Made by a program: the position numbers and the translations under genes. The notes below the pieces were generated by a model. The model made no database searches. It was not told where the DNA came from and saw only the letters and a list, made by a program, of their open reading frames with translations. Positions 1 to 8,757 of a DNA stretch of 64,000 bases are shown here, in pieces. Source of the DNA: Phenylobacterium sp. (lineage in GTDB: Bacteria; Pseudomonadota; Alphaproteobacteria; Caulobacterales; Caulobacteraceae); assembly GCF_013911965.1 (NCBI RefSeq), contig NZ_JACESE010000001.1:186001-250000 (forward strand), written 5' to 3'. The number at the start of each line of letters is the position of its first letter. The stretch's first letter is position 1.

Positions 1-778
1 CGCTATAGGCCTCGGCCACCGTCACCGGCGCCAGCGGGTCGTCCATCAGGGCCAGGGTCTCGCGGATGTAGCGGGCGTGGGTGACGATGCCGATCTCCAG
101 CCGCTCGTTGTTCAGCTCCACCTGCTGGGTGAGCAGACCGGCGATGAACTGCACCTCCTGGGCCTCGCTCGACCCCGGGCGGCGGCGCGCCCCCTCGGCC
201 ATGAAGACCGGACCGCCGGAATTGCCCGGGAAGACGGTGAAGTCGAGCAGGAAGGTCGGGAAGGCCTTGGACGGCGCCAGCGGGAACGAGGCGACGCGGC
301 CGGAGCGCAGGATGGGGAAGCCCGCCGGATTGGCCGCCAGGCCCCGCGGGAAGCCGAGCGCCATCATCTCGTCGCCCGCCCCGACCGCATAGGAGGTGAA
401 GGTCTCGTCGCCGGCCAGCCAGTCCAGCGGAATGGCCGCCTTGGCGAACTTCTCGGGCGCCGTGATCTCGATCACCGCCACGTCGCGGTTCGGATGCTGG
501 GTCCAGAGCGGATTGCCGCCGCTGTCGCGGATGTCGAACTTCTGCGGGCTGTAGCGCCAGGAATGGTCCGGATTCTCCACCCGGTAGCCGATCTTGGCCT
601 GGACATTGGGCATGCGCTGCAGGACGTGGCCCGCGGTGACCAGCACCGTCCGCGGCCGCCCGTCGGGCGCCGGCGCGTTGATCAGGAACCCGGTGCCCAC
701 CGTGCGCGTTCCATCGCCCAGCGGCTGTTCGACCTGAACGGTTGCGTGGATCAGCTCTACGGAGAGATCCCAGACCAT
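1..778 (-). CDS. Trypsin-like serine protease, 3' end cut by window
   Basis: Reading the minus strand from the ATG at 778 gives an open frame of about 259 codons that runs off the left edge, so the C-terminus is missing. The catalytic triad of an S1/S1C trypsin-fold protease is visible in order: His in TAGHVL, Asp in NRDVAVIE, and Ser in PGNSGGPVF. No signal peptide is seen; the protein begins MVWDLSVELIHATVQVEQ. It probably cleaves proteins or senses misfolded ones, but the substrate cannot be inferred. No PDZ domain is visible before the edge. It is divergent from the prolyl oligopeptidase gene, with about 190 bp between the starts. Confidence 0.8.
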   Translation of the reverse strand, partial: MVWDLSVELIHATVQVEQPLGDGTRTVGTGFLINAPAPDGRPRTVLVTAGHVLQRMPNVQAKIGYRVENPDHSWRYSPQKFDIRDSGGNPLWTQHPNRDVAVIEITAPEKFAKAAIPLDWLAGDETFTSYAVGAGDEMMALGFPRGLAANPAGFPILRSGRVASFPLAPSKAFPTFLLDFTVFPGNSGGPVFMAEGARRRPGSSEAQEVQFIAGLLTQQVELNNERLEIGIVTHARYIRETLALMDDPLAPVTVAEAYS

Positions 779-971
779 GACGCCCTCGACTACTCGTCCC
801 GACTTGGGGCGGAGTGAATCAGAGGGCGTGCGCCCAAACAAGACGCGACCCTGTGAGCGGGGCGCGTTCTAATGCCGCGCGCCCATGCCTTCAGCAGGAA
901 ATCTGTCCGCCGCGGGGGGCGCGCGACCGCTGCCGCTTGAGGCGGGCGACCGTTCGTCGCATCTAGCGGAC

Positions 972-3074
972 ATGAGCAATCCCCTCACCCCGCCCGTCGC
1001 GCCCAAGCATCCCAAGACCTTCGAACAGCTCGGCCGCACGCGGACCGACGACTATGCCTGGATGAAGGACGAGGCCTGGCAACAGGTGCTGCGCGATCCG
1101 TCCAAGCTGCGCAGCGACATCCGCGAGCACCTGAACGCCGAGAACGCCTACACCAAGGCCATGCTGGCGAGCACCGAGGCCCTGCAGGCGCAGATGTTCG
1201 CGGAGATGAAGGGGCGCATCAAGGAGGACGACTCCTCCGTCCCCACGCCGGACGGGCCGTGGGAATACTATGTCCGCTACGAACAGGGCGCCGAGCATCC
1301 GATCCGCGCGCGCCGCCCCCGCGGCGGCGAGGTGGGCGAGGAGATCCTGCTGGACGAGGCCGCGCTGGCCAAGGGCAAGGCCTACTTCCAGGTGGGCGCG
1401 GCCGGCCACAGCCCCGACCATGCGCTCTATGCCTGGGCCGCCGACGAGCAGGGCTCGGAGTACTACACTGTCCGGGTGAAGGACCTGGCGACGGGCGAGG
1501 AACTCGGCGCGCCGGCGGAGAGCGCCTATGGCGACTTCACCTTCTCGCCGGACTCCCAGTGGCTCTTCTGGATCTGGCGCGACGAGAACGCCCGCCCGGT
1601 GAAGGTCTTCCGCCGCCCCGCGCGCGGCGGCGACGACGTGCTGGTCTATGAGGAGACTGACGAAGGCATGTTCCTGGGCGTCGGAACGACCTCGGACGAC
1701 GCCTACGTCACCATCCATGTGGGCAACCAGGAAACCACCGAGATCTGGATCATTCCCGGCGCCGAGCCCACCGCCGACCCGGCCTGCGCGGAGCGCCGGT
1801 CCGAGGGCGTGCGCTACGAGATCGACCACTGGGGCGACCGCTGGGTGATCCGCACCAACGCCGACGGGGCGGTGGACTTCAAGCTCTGCGTCTCGACCGA
1901 GCCCCTGCCGGCGCGGGCGACCTGGCGCGACTTCGTGCCCCATGAGCCGGGCCGCTACATCACGGGCTTCGCCGCCTACGCCCATCACCTTGTGCGGATG
2001 GAGCGGGTGAATGCGCTCGACCGCATCGTCATCATGACCCGCGACGGGGGCGAGGACATCGTCGCCTTCGACGAGGAGGCCTACGCCCTGCATCTCGAGG
2101 GCGGGCTCGAGTACGAGACCGCCACCACCCGTTTCGTCTACCAGTCGCCGACGACGCCGCGCCAGTGGTTCGACTACGACATGCTCACGGGCCAGCGGAC
2201 CCTGCGCAAGACGCAGGAAATCCCCTCCGGCCACGACGCCTCGCAATATGTGGCGCGGCGGCTCTACGCCCGTGCGGCCGACGGCGCCCAGGTGCCGGTC
2301 ACCCTGCTGATGCGCAAGGACACGCCGACCGACGGTTCCGCGCCGGTCATGCTCTATGGTTACGGCTCCTACGGGCACGCGATGGAGCCGACCTTCTCCA
2401 TCCGCAACCTCTCCCTGGTGGACCGCGGCTGGATCTGGGCCACGGCCCATATCCGCGGCGGCTCGGACAAGGGCTGGGGCTGGTTCATGGACGGGCGGAA
2501 GGACAAGAAGACCAACACCTTCACCGACTTCATCGCCTGCGCCGAGCATCTGATCGGCGAAGGCCTGGCGACCAAGGGCAAGATCGCGGCCTATGGCGGT
2601 TCGGCCGGCGGCATGCTGATGGGCGCCGTCGCCAACATGCGGCCCGACCTGTGGGGCGCGATCATCGCCGCCGTCCCCTTCGTCGACGTGCTGAACACCA
2701 TGAGCGACGACACCCTGCCCCTCACCCCGCCGGAATGGCCGGAGTGGGGCAATCCGCTGACCGACCCCGGCGCCTATGACCGCATCGCCTCCTACAGCCC
2801 CTACGACCAGGTGGGCGCAAAGGCCTATCCGCCCATTCTCGCCACCGGCGGCCTGTCGGACCCGCGGGTGACCTACTGGGAGCCGGCCAAGTGGGTGGCG
2901 AAGCTGCGCGAGCACACCACGGGCGAGGCGCCGATCCTTCTGAAGATCAACATGGAGGCCGGCCACGGCGGCGCCTCGGGCCGCTTCGACTTTCTGAAGG
3001 AGATCGCGCTGGACTACGCCTTCGCCGTCTGGGCGATGGAGAAGGGCTGGATGAAGGAGGCCGTGAGCCGATGA
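972..3074 (+). CDS. Prolyl oligopeptidase family serine peptidase (S9A, oligopeptidase B-like)
   Basis: A 700-residue protein in which a beta-propeller N-terminal part precedes an alpha/beta-hydrolase peptidase domain. The catalytic residues are Ser544 in GGSAGGM, Asp630 in GGLSDPRV and His665 in AGHGGASG, in the order and spacing of S9 peptidases. These enzymes cleave short peptides in the cytoplasm or periplasm. The frame is open from 885, but the ATG at 972 (MSNPLTPPVAPKHPKTFEQ) matches the usual beginning of the family, so the extra 29 residues were left out. The stop overlaps the next start by 4 nt (ATGA), so the two genes are probably co-transcribed. Confidence 0.9.
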   Translation: MSNPLTPPVAPKHPKTFEQLGRTRTDDYAWMKDEAWQQVLRDPSKLRSDIREHLNAENAYTKAMLASTEALQAQMFAEMKGRIKEDDSSVPTPDGPWEYYVRYEQGAEHPIRARRPRGGEVGEEILLDEAALAKGKAYFQVGAAGHSPDHALYAWAADEQGSEYYTVRVKDLATGEELGAPAESAYGDFTFSPDSQWLFWIWRDENARPVKVFRRPARGGDDVLVYEETDEGMFLGVGTTSDDAYVTIHVGNQETTEIWIIPGAEPTADPACAERRSEGVRYEIDHWGDRWVIRTNADGAVDFKLCVSTEPLPARATWRDFVPHEPGRYITGFAAYAHHLVRMERVNALDRIVIMTRDGGEDIVAFDEEAYALHLEGGLEYETATTRFVYQSPTTPRQWFDYDMLTGQRTLRKTQEIPSGHDASQYVARRLYARAADGAQVPVTLLMRKDTPTDGSAPVMLYGYGSYGHAMEPTFSIRNLSLVDRGWIWATAHIRGGSDKGWGWFMDGRKDKKTNTFTDFIACAEHLIGEGLATKGKIAAYGGSAGGMLMGAVANMRPDLWGAIIAAVPFVDVLNTMSDDTLPLTPPEWPEWGNPLTDPGAYDRIASYSPYDQVGAKAYPPILATGGLSDPRVTYWEPAKWVAKLREHTTGEAPILLKINMEAGHGGASGRFDFLKEIALDYAFAVWAMEKGWMKEAVSR

Positions 3075-3616
3075 TCGTTCGCCCGGCCGAGAGCCGCGAC
3101 ATGGCGGCGCTGGCCGCCATCTACGGCCACCATGTGCTGCACGGCTTCGGCACCTTCGAAGAGGTCCCGCCGAGCGCAGACGAACTGGAGGCGCGCCGCC
3201 AGGCGGTGGTGGCCCGCGGCCTGCCCTATCTGCTGGCCGAGGAAGCGGGTCGTGTGCTGGGCTTCGCCTATGCCGGCCCCTTCCGTCCGCGCGCCGCCTA
3301 TCGCTACACGGTGGAGGACAGCGTCTACATCGCGCCCGACATGCAGGGACGCGGCGTCGGCAAGGCGGTTCTCTCCGCGGTGATCGCGGCCTGCGAGTCC
3401 CTCGGAATCCGCCAGGTCGTCGCCGTCATCGGCGATTCCGGCAACGCGGGCTCCATCGGCCTGCACAGGTCGCTGGGCTTCCGGCAGCAAGGCGTCGGCG
3501 AAGGCTTCGGCTACAAGCACGGCCGCTGGGTCGACATCGTCTGGATGCAGAAGGCGCTGAACGGCGGAACCGGCCGCGAACCCGACGCGCCGGGTCTGGT
3601 CTTGAGCGGCGTCTAA
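3071..3616 (+). CDS. GNAT N-acetyltransferase, phosphinothricin acetyltransferase-like
   Basis: A 181-residue protein starting MIVRPAESRDMAALAAIYGHH, the typical beginning of the Pat/MddA branch of GNAT enzymes. The acetyl-CoA-binding motif A is seen as the QGRGVGKAV stretch, followed by a conserved alpha-helix and the GNAGSIGLHRSLGF segment of motif B. Members acetylate small amines such as phosphinothricin, methionine sulfoximine or sulfone; the actual substrate is unknown. The start overlaps the stop of the upstream S9 peptidase by 4 nt, which suggests translational coupling. Downstream, a DUF2254 gene converges on it. Confidence 0.88.
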   Translation: MIVRPAESRDMAALAAIYGHHVLHGFGTFEEVPPSADELEARRQAVVARGLPYLLAEEAGRVLGFAYAGPFRPRAAYRYTVEDSVYIAPDMQGRGVGKAVLSAVIAACESLGIRQVVAVIGDSGNAGSIGLHRSLGFRQQGVGEGFGYKHGRWVDIVWMQKALNGGTGREPDAPGLVLSGV

Positions 3617-3684
3617 GGTGCGGCGGTCACAGGGGCGTCCTGCGCCCTTGAGGCGAGCCGCCTGACCCGGGAAGGCGCCCGAGC

Positions 3685-5001
3685 TCACCGCGCGAGGGCG
3701 GCGAGGGCGCGGCGCTGTTCATGGCGGATGTCCTGGTCGTCGCCCGGCGCGCCGTCCGGGCCGGCCGGTGGCTGGATCAGCCGCACGTGACGCGTCAGCG
3801 CATGCCGCTGCTCCTCGGTCCTCACATGTTCGGCCAGATCGCCGATCGCTCGGAGCAGGTGGATCAGCACCGAGGGCATGCCGGCGCCCGACTGCCGGAT
3901 CTGGTCGAAGGCTGCGTCGACGATGCCGCCGAAGTCGCTGACGCGGCGCACCACCCGCAACTCGCCATCGCCGTCAGCCAGGGTCGGGCTCGGCATCTGC
4001 CGGACCATCAGGCGCGCCAGCCCGCCCCGCAGGCGGTCGATCACCGCCAGGGCGGTGAAGGGGTCGTTGACGCCGGGGGACAGGGCGCGCACGGCGACCT
4101 CGACGAGATGGCGTATGGCGAACTCAAGATCCTGGTCGGGCGTGCGGCCATGGCCGGAGACGATGAACCTGCCGATCTCCCGCCGCGCCGCCTCCGGATC
4201 GGCCGGCGCCGGGTGGACGAGCACCTTGCGGTCGCCCTCCACCACGAAGTCGCCCGGACGGAAATCGAGCCGGACGACGGCGCCGTGCGCCTCGGCCCAG
4301 CACAGGATCTGGTGATACTCGACCGACTGGACGTAGCCCTCCTTGGGCAGCCGGATGCGCCCGGCCGTCGCCTCGAAGTCCGGCGGCAGGGCCCAGCCGC
4401 CGGGGGCAGCGAATTCGGCCATGGCCGGCAGATCGTCGACAACCTTGTCGAACTCGCGCCGGACCCGACGGACCACTTCGTCGGCCACGATGAGGTTCGA
4501 GACGCCTTGCAGGAACCCCACCAGGGCCAGGACGCAGACGAGCGCCAGCAGGCTGCCCAGGGCGACCGCCCCCGTGGGGACCTCACCCGGCGGGGCGCCC
4601 CCGCGCACGGCGCGAAGCACCAGCAGCAGGTAGACGATGGTCATCGCGAAGGCGCCGAGCGCCAGTTGCGTCCCACGGTTGGCGCGGAAGGTCCGGATGA
4701 GGCGCGGCCCATAGGCGTTCGCCGCCAGCGACAGGGACACCACGGTGACCGAGAAGACGATCCCGGCCAGGGAGATCACCGCTGTCAGGAGCGTGGACAG
4801 CAGGTTGCGCGCATCCTCGCCGTCTCCGCTGACCAGCCAGCGGTGGAGCACCCCGCCCGTTCGGGGCCAGGTCGCGCCCAGCCGCAGCATGATGACCGCA
4901 AGCAGGACGCCCAACAGGAACATCAGGACCGGCGCCAGCCATAGGCTGGTCCGCAAACCGTCGAGCCTCGCCCTGGCCCAGTTCAGCATGGCGCGATCCA
5001 T
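3685..5001 (-). CDS. DUF2254 integral membrane protein
   Basis: About 438 residues. The N-terminal third carries hydrophobic segments, including LWLAPVLMFLLGVLLAVIML, a second around ISLAGIVFSVTVVSLSLAA, and two more near LGAFAMTIVYLLLVL and ALGSLLALVCVLALVGFLQG. A soluble domain follows. This layout and sequence fit the DUF2254 family, whose function is unknown. The frame is open to 5184, but the upstream part is Arg-rich shadow sequence; ATGs at 5001 and 4989 are the realistic starts, neither with a strong ribosome binding site. Divergent from the nitroreductase gene. Confidence 0.8.
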   Translation of the reverse strand: MDRAMLNWARARLDGLRTSLWLAPVLMFLLGVLLAVIMLRLGATWPRTGGVLHRWLVSGDGEDARNLLSTLLTAVISLAGIVFSVTVVSLSLAANAYGPRLIRTFRANRGTQLALGAFAMTIVYLLLVLRAVRGGAPPGEVPTGAVALGSLLALVCVLALVGFLQGVSNLIVADEVVRRVRREFDKVVDDLPAMAEFAAPGGWALPPDFEATAGRIRLPKEGYVQSVEYHQILCWAEAHGAVVRLDFRPGDFVVEGDRKVLVHPAPADPEAARREIGRFIVSGHGRTPDQDLEFAIRHLVEVAVRALSPGVNDPFTALAVIDRLRGGLARLMVRQMPSPTLADGDGELRVVRRVSDFGGIVDAAFDQIRQSGAGMPSVLIHLLRAIGDLAEHVRTEEQRHALTRHVRLIQPPAGPDGAPGDDQDIRHEQRRALAALAR

Positions 5002-5146
5002 CCCGCCCGAACGGGCGGACGCGACGGAGGTTCTCCGTCCCGACCGCGGTCGAGCCGATCGGGCCGCCTCCCCTAGCGTCAGCATTGGCGCGCGCCCCGC
5101 AAACTGACAGGTTCCCGTCCGGCGACACCACATCCAGGGGACCAGC

Positions 5147-5821
5147 ATGGAATTCGACGACGTCATCCTCGGCCGGCGCAGCATCCGCGGCTACAAGCCC
5201 GATCCGGTGCCGCGGGAACTGATCGAGGAGATCCTGACGCTCGCCATGCGCGCGCCGTCGTCGATGAACACCCAGCCCTGGAGCTTCTACGTCATCACCG
5301 GCGAGCCGCTGGACCGCATCCGCGCCGGCAACACCGAGCGCATGGTGGCCGGCGTGCCCCAGTCGCGGGAGTTCCGCACCGGCCAGCCCTTCGAAGGCCA
5401 GCACCGCGAGCGGCAGGTGGGCGTGGCCAAGCAGCTCTTCGGCGCCATGGGCATAGCCCGCGACGACAAGGAACGGCGCCAGGACTGGGTGCTGCGCGGC
5501 TTCCGCCAGTTCGACGCGCCGGTCTGCATCATCGTCACCTATGACCGCGTGCTGGACGGCAGCGACGACACCCCCTTCGACTGCGGCGCGGTGACCACGG
5601 CCCTGGTGAACGCCGCCTGGTCCCGCGGCCTGGGCGCCGTAATCAACAGCCAGGGCATCATGCAGTCGCCCGTGGTGCGCGAACACGCCGGCATCGCCGA
5701 GGACCAGGTCATCATGAAGAGCATCGCGCTCGGCTGGCCGGACGAGACCTTCCCCGCCAACGCCGTGGTGTCCGAGCGCAAGAGCGTGGCGGAGGCGGCG
5801 ACCTTCGTAGGGTTCGAATAG
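5147..5821 (+). CDS. Nitroreductase family protein
   Basis: A 224-residue protein starting MEFDDVILGRRSIRGYKPDP, with the characteristic RRSIRGY FMN-binding motif and the APSSMNTQPW segment that contacts the flavin phosphate. A late GAVTTALVNAAWSRGLGA helix and a WPDE segment are also typical. The family consists of FMN-dependent NAD(P)H oxidoreductases acting on nitroaromatics, quinones or similar electrophiles; the natural substrate is not evident. The start is supported by a purine-rich CAGGGG a few bases upstream of the ATG. Divergent from the DUF2254 gene and convergent with the Cys-rich copper protein gene. Confidence 0.9.
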   Translation: MEFDDVILGRRSIRGYKPDPVPRELIEEILTLAMRAPSSMNTQPWSFYVITGEPLDRIRAGNTERMVAGVPQSREFRTGQPFEGQHRERQVGVAKQLFGAMGIARDDKERRQDWVLRGFRQFDAPVCIIVTYDRVLDGSDDTPFDCGAVTTALVNAAWSRGLGAVINSQGIMQSPVVREHAGIAEDQVIMKSIALGWPDETFPANAVVSERKSVAEAATFVGFE

Positions 5822-5840
5822 CCGCCGCCCGCGGCCCGCC

Positions 5841-6230
5841 CTACTGGATGGTGGGCAACGCCTTTCGGCAGTCCTCGGCGCATTCCCGGCACATGGTCGC
5901 GCACAGCTTGCAGTGCTCGTGGTCGTGCTTCTCGCACTCCGCCGCGCAGAGTTCGCAGGCGCGGATGCAGGTCTCCACCTGAGCGCGCAGCATCTCGATG
6001 TTCTGGCTGCTGCGGCGGACCGCCAGCCGCGCGGTGGCGGCGCAGATCTCGGCGCAGTCCAGGCAGGCGCGGATGCAGCTGCGCATGTCCATGTCCTCGG
6101 CCAGACAGGCGTCGGCGCAGGACGTACAGAAGAGCGAGCACAGCATGGAATGGCGCGCCGCGGTCACCAGGCTCTCGTTCACCTCGCCGGCCACATCAGG
6201 ATGAAGTCCGACCATCTTCGAAAGGGACAT
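5841..6230 (-). CDS. Cys-rich four-helix-bundle copper-binding protein (Csp3/DUF326-like)
   Basis: A 129-residue cytosolic protein with 17 Cys, mostly spaced as CxxC or CxxxC along predicted helices (for example CTSCADAC, CIRACLDC, CIRACELC, CKLCATMC). A His-rich KHDHEHC turn lies near the C-terminus. There is no signal peptide. The pattern is that of Csp3-type copper-storage proteins, which fill the core of a four-helix bundle with Cu(I) bound by Cys thiolates. A GGAGG ribosome binding site precedes the ATG. No copper exporter or regulator lies next to it, so the link to copper rests on sequence pattern alone. Confidence 0.85.
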   Translation of the reverse strand: MSLSKMVGLHPDVAGEVNESLVTAARHSMLCSLFCTSCADACLAEDMDMRSCIRACLDCAEICAATARLAVRRSSQNIEMLRAQVETCIRACELCAAECEKHDHEHCKLCATMCRECAEDCRKALPTIQ

Positions 6231-6385
6231 GCTCTGCCTCCGTTGTTGGGAGACTAGGCAATCCCCGGGCGCACAGGTCCGTTCCCTCTGCCTGGCGCCG
6301 AACCCGCCCGCGATATGGGCCGCGCGTTTGGCGCCTGCGGCCAGGGTCCGCTAGGGTCCGGCCGTCCGACAGTCAGGAGTTCCCC

Positions 6386-6997
6386 ATGTCCAAGACCACC
6401 CTCCCCCGTCGTAACGTGATCCTTGGCGCCGGGCTGATCGCCGCGGCGCCTCAGGTGGTCTGGGGGGCGGACGGAAAGCCGCGGGTGACGATGAAGACGG
6501 CGCTGGGGACCATGGTGCTGGAGCTGGAGGCCAAGAAGGCGCCGCTGACCACCGCCAACTTCCTGCGCTATGTGGACGCCAAGGCCTATGACGGCGCGAG
6601 CTTCTTCCGCGCCGCCCGCAACGACTGGGCGCCGACCGAGGGCACCATCGTCGCCCAGCCGGCCGCCAAGGTGCGCCCCTTCCCGCCGATCCGGCACGAG
6701 AGCACGACCATGACGGGGCTGAAGCACACCCACGGGACCATCTCGCTCGGCCGATTCGACGTCGGCACGGCGACCAACACCTTCTTCATCTGCCTGGGCG
6801 ACCAGCCCTTCCTGGACGCCCGTCCGGGCGAGCCCGGCGACAACCTCGGCTACGCCGCCTTCGGCAAGGTGGTCTCAGGCCTGCCCGTCGCCCAGAAGAT
6901 CCTCGCCCAGCCCACCGGCGGCGAGACCAAGTTCAAGGACCAGCAGGACCAGTGGCTGAAGAAGCCGGTGATCATCGAATCGATGCGGCGGGCCTAG
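6386..6997 (+). CDS. Exported cyclophilin-type peptidyl-prolyl cis-trans isomerase
   Basis: A 203-residue protein. The first 30 residues carry a twin-arginine-like signal (RRNVILGAGLIAAAP), so export, probably by Tat, is likely. The rest is a cyclophilin fold: VTMKTALGTMVLELE starts the domain, and the TNTFFICLGDQPFLD and GYAAFGKVVSG segments match conserved core positions. The DGASFFRA segment corresponds to the usual YDGTxFHR motif. It should catalyse proline isomerisation during folding of periplasmic proteins. AGGAG lies just upstream of the ATG. It is monocistronic as far as can be seen. Confidence 0.88.
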   Translation: MSKTTLPRRNVILGAGLIAAAPQVVWGADGKPRVTMKTALGTMVLELEAKKAPLTTANFLRYVDAKAYDGASFFRAARNDWAPTEGTIVAQPAAKVRPFPPIRHESTTMTGLKHTHGTISLGRFDVGTATNTFFICLGDQPFLDARPGEPGDNLGYAAFGKVVSGLPVAQKILAQPTGGETKFKDQQDQWLKKPVIIESMRRA

Positions 6998-7021
6998 GCG
7001 CTCGCGAGTCCGGCGCCCACA

Positions 7022-7104
7022 CGTCATTCCCGGCCTTGCGCCGGGAATCACTCCCCACGCTCACCCCCTCGACAGGGACGCTCGGGACAAGCCCGAGCAT
7101 GACG
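7022..7104. repeat. Nested palindromic intergenic element (REP/MITE-like)
   Basis: The element is bounded by an inverted repeat CGTCAT (7022-7027) and ATGACG (7099-7104). Inside are two perfect hairpins: a 9-bp stem ATTCCCGGC/GCCGGGAAT (7026-7048, loop CTTGC) and a 7-bp stem GCTCGGG/CCCGAGC (7080-7098, loop ACAAG). It sits between the cyclophilin gene and tRNA-Gln. Paired palindromes of this kind are typical of dispersed intergenic repeats in alphaproteobacteria. Only one copy was noticed in this window, so repetitiveness is inferred. Confidence 0.5.
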
Positions 7105-7181
7105 ATGTGGGGGTCCGGAGGCTTGTGCTCTCAAGTTCCTGGAACCCGCGCCTCAGACAGCGCTCGGTCCCTTCGGAGAAG

Positions 7182-7255
7182 TGGCTGGGGAACTAGGACT
7201 CGAACCTAGAATGACGGTACCAAAAACCGCAGTGTTACCATTACACCATTCCCCA
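7182..7255 (-). tRNA. tRNA-Gln (TTG anticodon)
   Basis: On the minus strand the 74 nt fold as a tRNA with encoded CCA. The acceptor stem TGGGGAA pairs with TTCCCCA, the anticodon arm is GCGGT-TTTTGGT-ACCGT with anticodon TTG, and the T arm is TAGGTTCGAATCCTA. The U1-A72 pair at the acceptor end is characteristic of tRNA-Gln. It lies divergent from tRNA-Pro, with about 130 bp between them. Confidence 0.95.
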
Positions 7256-7382
7256 GCAGGAACGGCGGCGGGGGAGGCCCCCGCGGCGAGGGCGTGGGAA
7301 TAGCAAAAGCCTTTTTGGGATGCAACGCCTCGTCACGCGCTTGCGACCCCGAAATCGCTCCTCTATAAGGCCGCCTCCAAGT

Positions 7383-7459
7383 CGGAGTGTGGCTCAGTCT
7401 GGTAGAGCACCGCGTTCGGGACGCGGGGGTCGCAGGTTCGAATCCTGCCACTCCGACCA
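7383..7459 (+). tRNA. tRNA-Pro (CGG anticodon)
   Basis: 77 nt including encoded CCA. The acceptor stem CGGAGTG pairs with CACTCCG, the anticodon arm is CCGCG-TTCGGGA-CGCGG with anticodon CGG, and the T arm is GCAGGTTCGAATCCTGC. The C1-G72 pair at the acceptor end is a known identity feature of bacterial tRNA-Pro. CGG reads the CCG codon, which is heavily used in this GC-rich genome. Confidence 0.96.
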
Positions 7460-7540
7460 TCCATTCCGTCGCCGTTGCGACGGGCCTTCCCCCCAGGAAA
7501 ACCAGCCCTTCGACGCCCGACGATTCGGCGTGAGCGGATT

Positions 7541-8638
7541 CTAGCGGGCGCGCTGGATGAAGAGGCAGTCGCCGGCCACATAGGCGCGCGCCACGCCTGC
7601 GCCCCACTGCTTCAGCAGTGCGTCCCCCGCGAGTTTGGGGCCATCCCCATAGCGCCAGCAGTAGTCGTCGATCGCCACCCAGCCGCCCGGCACGACGAGC
7701 GGCGACCACAGGGCGACGTCCTCGGCCGCGCATGGCGCGTCGTGATTCCCGTCGATGTGCAGGAGGGCGATTCCGCCGGCGGGCTTCAGCGGCGCCCGCG
7801 GCTTCAGAAGGCGCACGGATTCGCCATCGGCCGTTCCGCCATAGATGGCTCGCCCGGCGGCCGAGGGCGCGCGGTAGGCGCCCATCGCTCCGGGGGGCGC
7901 CAGGGCGGCGAAGGTCGCCTCGAAGGCGTGGGCCACCCGCTCCAGCCCGGCGGCGCGCGTATAGGCCTGCAGGGCTTCGGGCAGGTCCTGCTGGGCGCCT
8001 TCGTCGGCGCACCAGGGATCGAAGACGAAGAGGCGCCGTTCCGCCCCGCCGAGATTTCGCCCCGAGAGCAGGACGCTCGCCGAGCGCCCGAAAAGGGCGC
8101 CGATCTCGACCATGTCGCCCTCGGGAGCCTCGAGCAGGCAGGCCAGGAGCGCCGCCAGCTTGTCGTCGTAGGATTCGCCGAACAGGTCGAAGGCGAGGCG
8201 GATGACGCCCGCCAGAAAGGTCGGCTCCGGCGGCGGGCGGGACGGCGCCAGGGCGGCGATCAGGTCCGCCCACCGCCCGGCGCGCGCGAAGATGTCGTCC
8301 CAGCGCGCGAACTCCTGTTCGAGGGCCGAGCGGTTGATGATGCGCAGGTGCTTCAGGTCGTGCTCGCGCAGGATGTCGCCCAGGGCCGCGTGCACCATGT
8401 GGGCGGCGGCGTGGATGCGGGTCACCTCGTGCCGCTCGACAAGATCGAGGAAGGCCGGGAGGAAGCCGGGCTCGTGGACCAGCGGCAGCCTGACCCAGGG
8501 CGCCGCGCCTTCGGTGGGATCGCTGGCGTCGCAGGAGGCGCCGACGACCCGCTCGCCCCGCTCCAGCGCCTGACGCAGGAAGGCGCGGCCGTCGGGTGTC
8601 GATACCGGGAAGACCAAGGTCGCTGACATGTCGCTCAT
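7541..8638 (-). CDS. SAM-dependent methyltransferase with Rossmann/preATP-grasp-like N-terminal domain
   Basis: About 365 residues. The N-terminal 100 or so (TLVFPVSTPDGRAFLRQALE onward) look like the nucleotide-fold domain that precedes ATP-grasp folds, but no ATP-grasp domain follows. The C-terminal half resembles the Methyltransf_24 class: GDMVEIGALFGRSASVLL is motif I, LLHIDGNHDAPCAAEDV carries the conserved D-G-x-H, and GGWVAIDDYCW follows. It probably methylates a sugar-derived or peptide-like metabolite. It is divergent from the aminotransferase gene, which it probably serves. ATG at 8638 was chosen; ATG at 8629, preceded by GGATGA, is equally possible. Confidence 0.72.
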   Translation of the reverse strand: MSDMSATLVFPVSTPDGRAFLRQALERGERVVGASCDASDPTEGAAPWVRLPLVHEPGFLPAFLDLVERHEVTRIHAAAHMVHAALGDILREHDLKHLRIINRSALEQEFARWDDIFARAGRWADLIAALAPSRPPPEPTFLAGVIRLAFDLFGESYDDKLAALLACLLEAPEGDMVEIGALFGRSASVLLSGRNLGGAERRLFVFDPWCADEGAQQDLPEALQAYTRAAGLERVAHAFEATFAALAPPGAMGAYRAPSAAGRAIYGGTADGESVRLLKPRAPLKPAGGIALLHIDGNHDAPCAAEDVALWSPLVVPGGWVAIDDYCWRYGDGPKLAGDALLKQWGAGVARAYVAGDCLFIQRAR

Positions 8639-8757
8639 CCAGCCGCGCCTGCGGCGCACCCGGCCGACCATGGGCAGTTATGGTAAACACGGTCTTTCGC
8701 CTGCGGGCCGAGCGGCCGCCGGGCGAAGGGCGCGTCACGGCGCCGCACAGGCTCCCG

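Noticed and set aside
963-2966. Long minus-strand open frame of 667 codons opposite the S9 peptidase
   Set aside because: It is the antisense shadow of a GC-rich coding sequence, with His/Arg/Gly/Val-rich composition and no recognisable motif. The S9 catalytic triad is on the plus strand.
3721-4944. Plus-strand frame of 407 codons opposite the DUF2254 gene
   Set aside because: No recognisable domain, and composition typical of an antisense shadow. The minus strand encodes transmembrane helices and a known domain.
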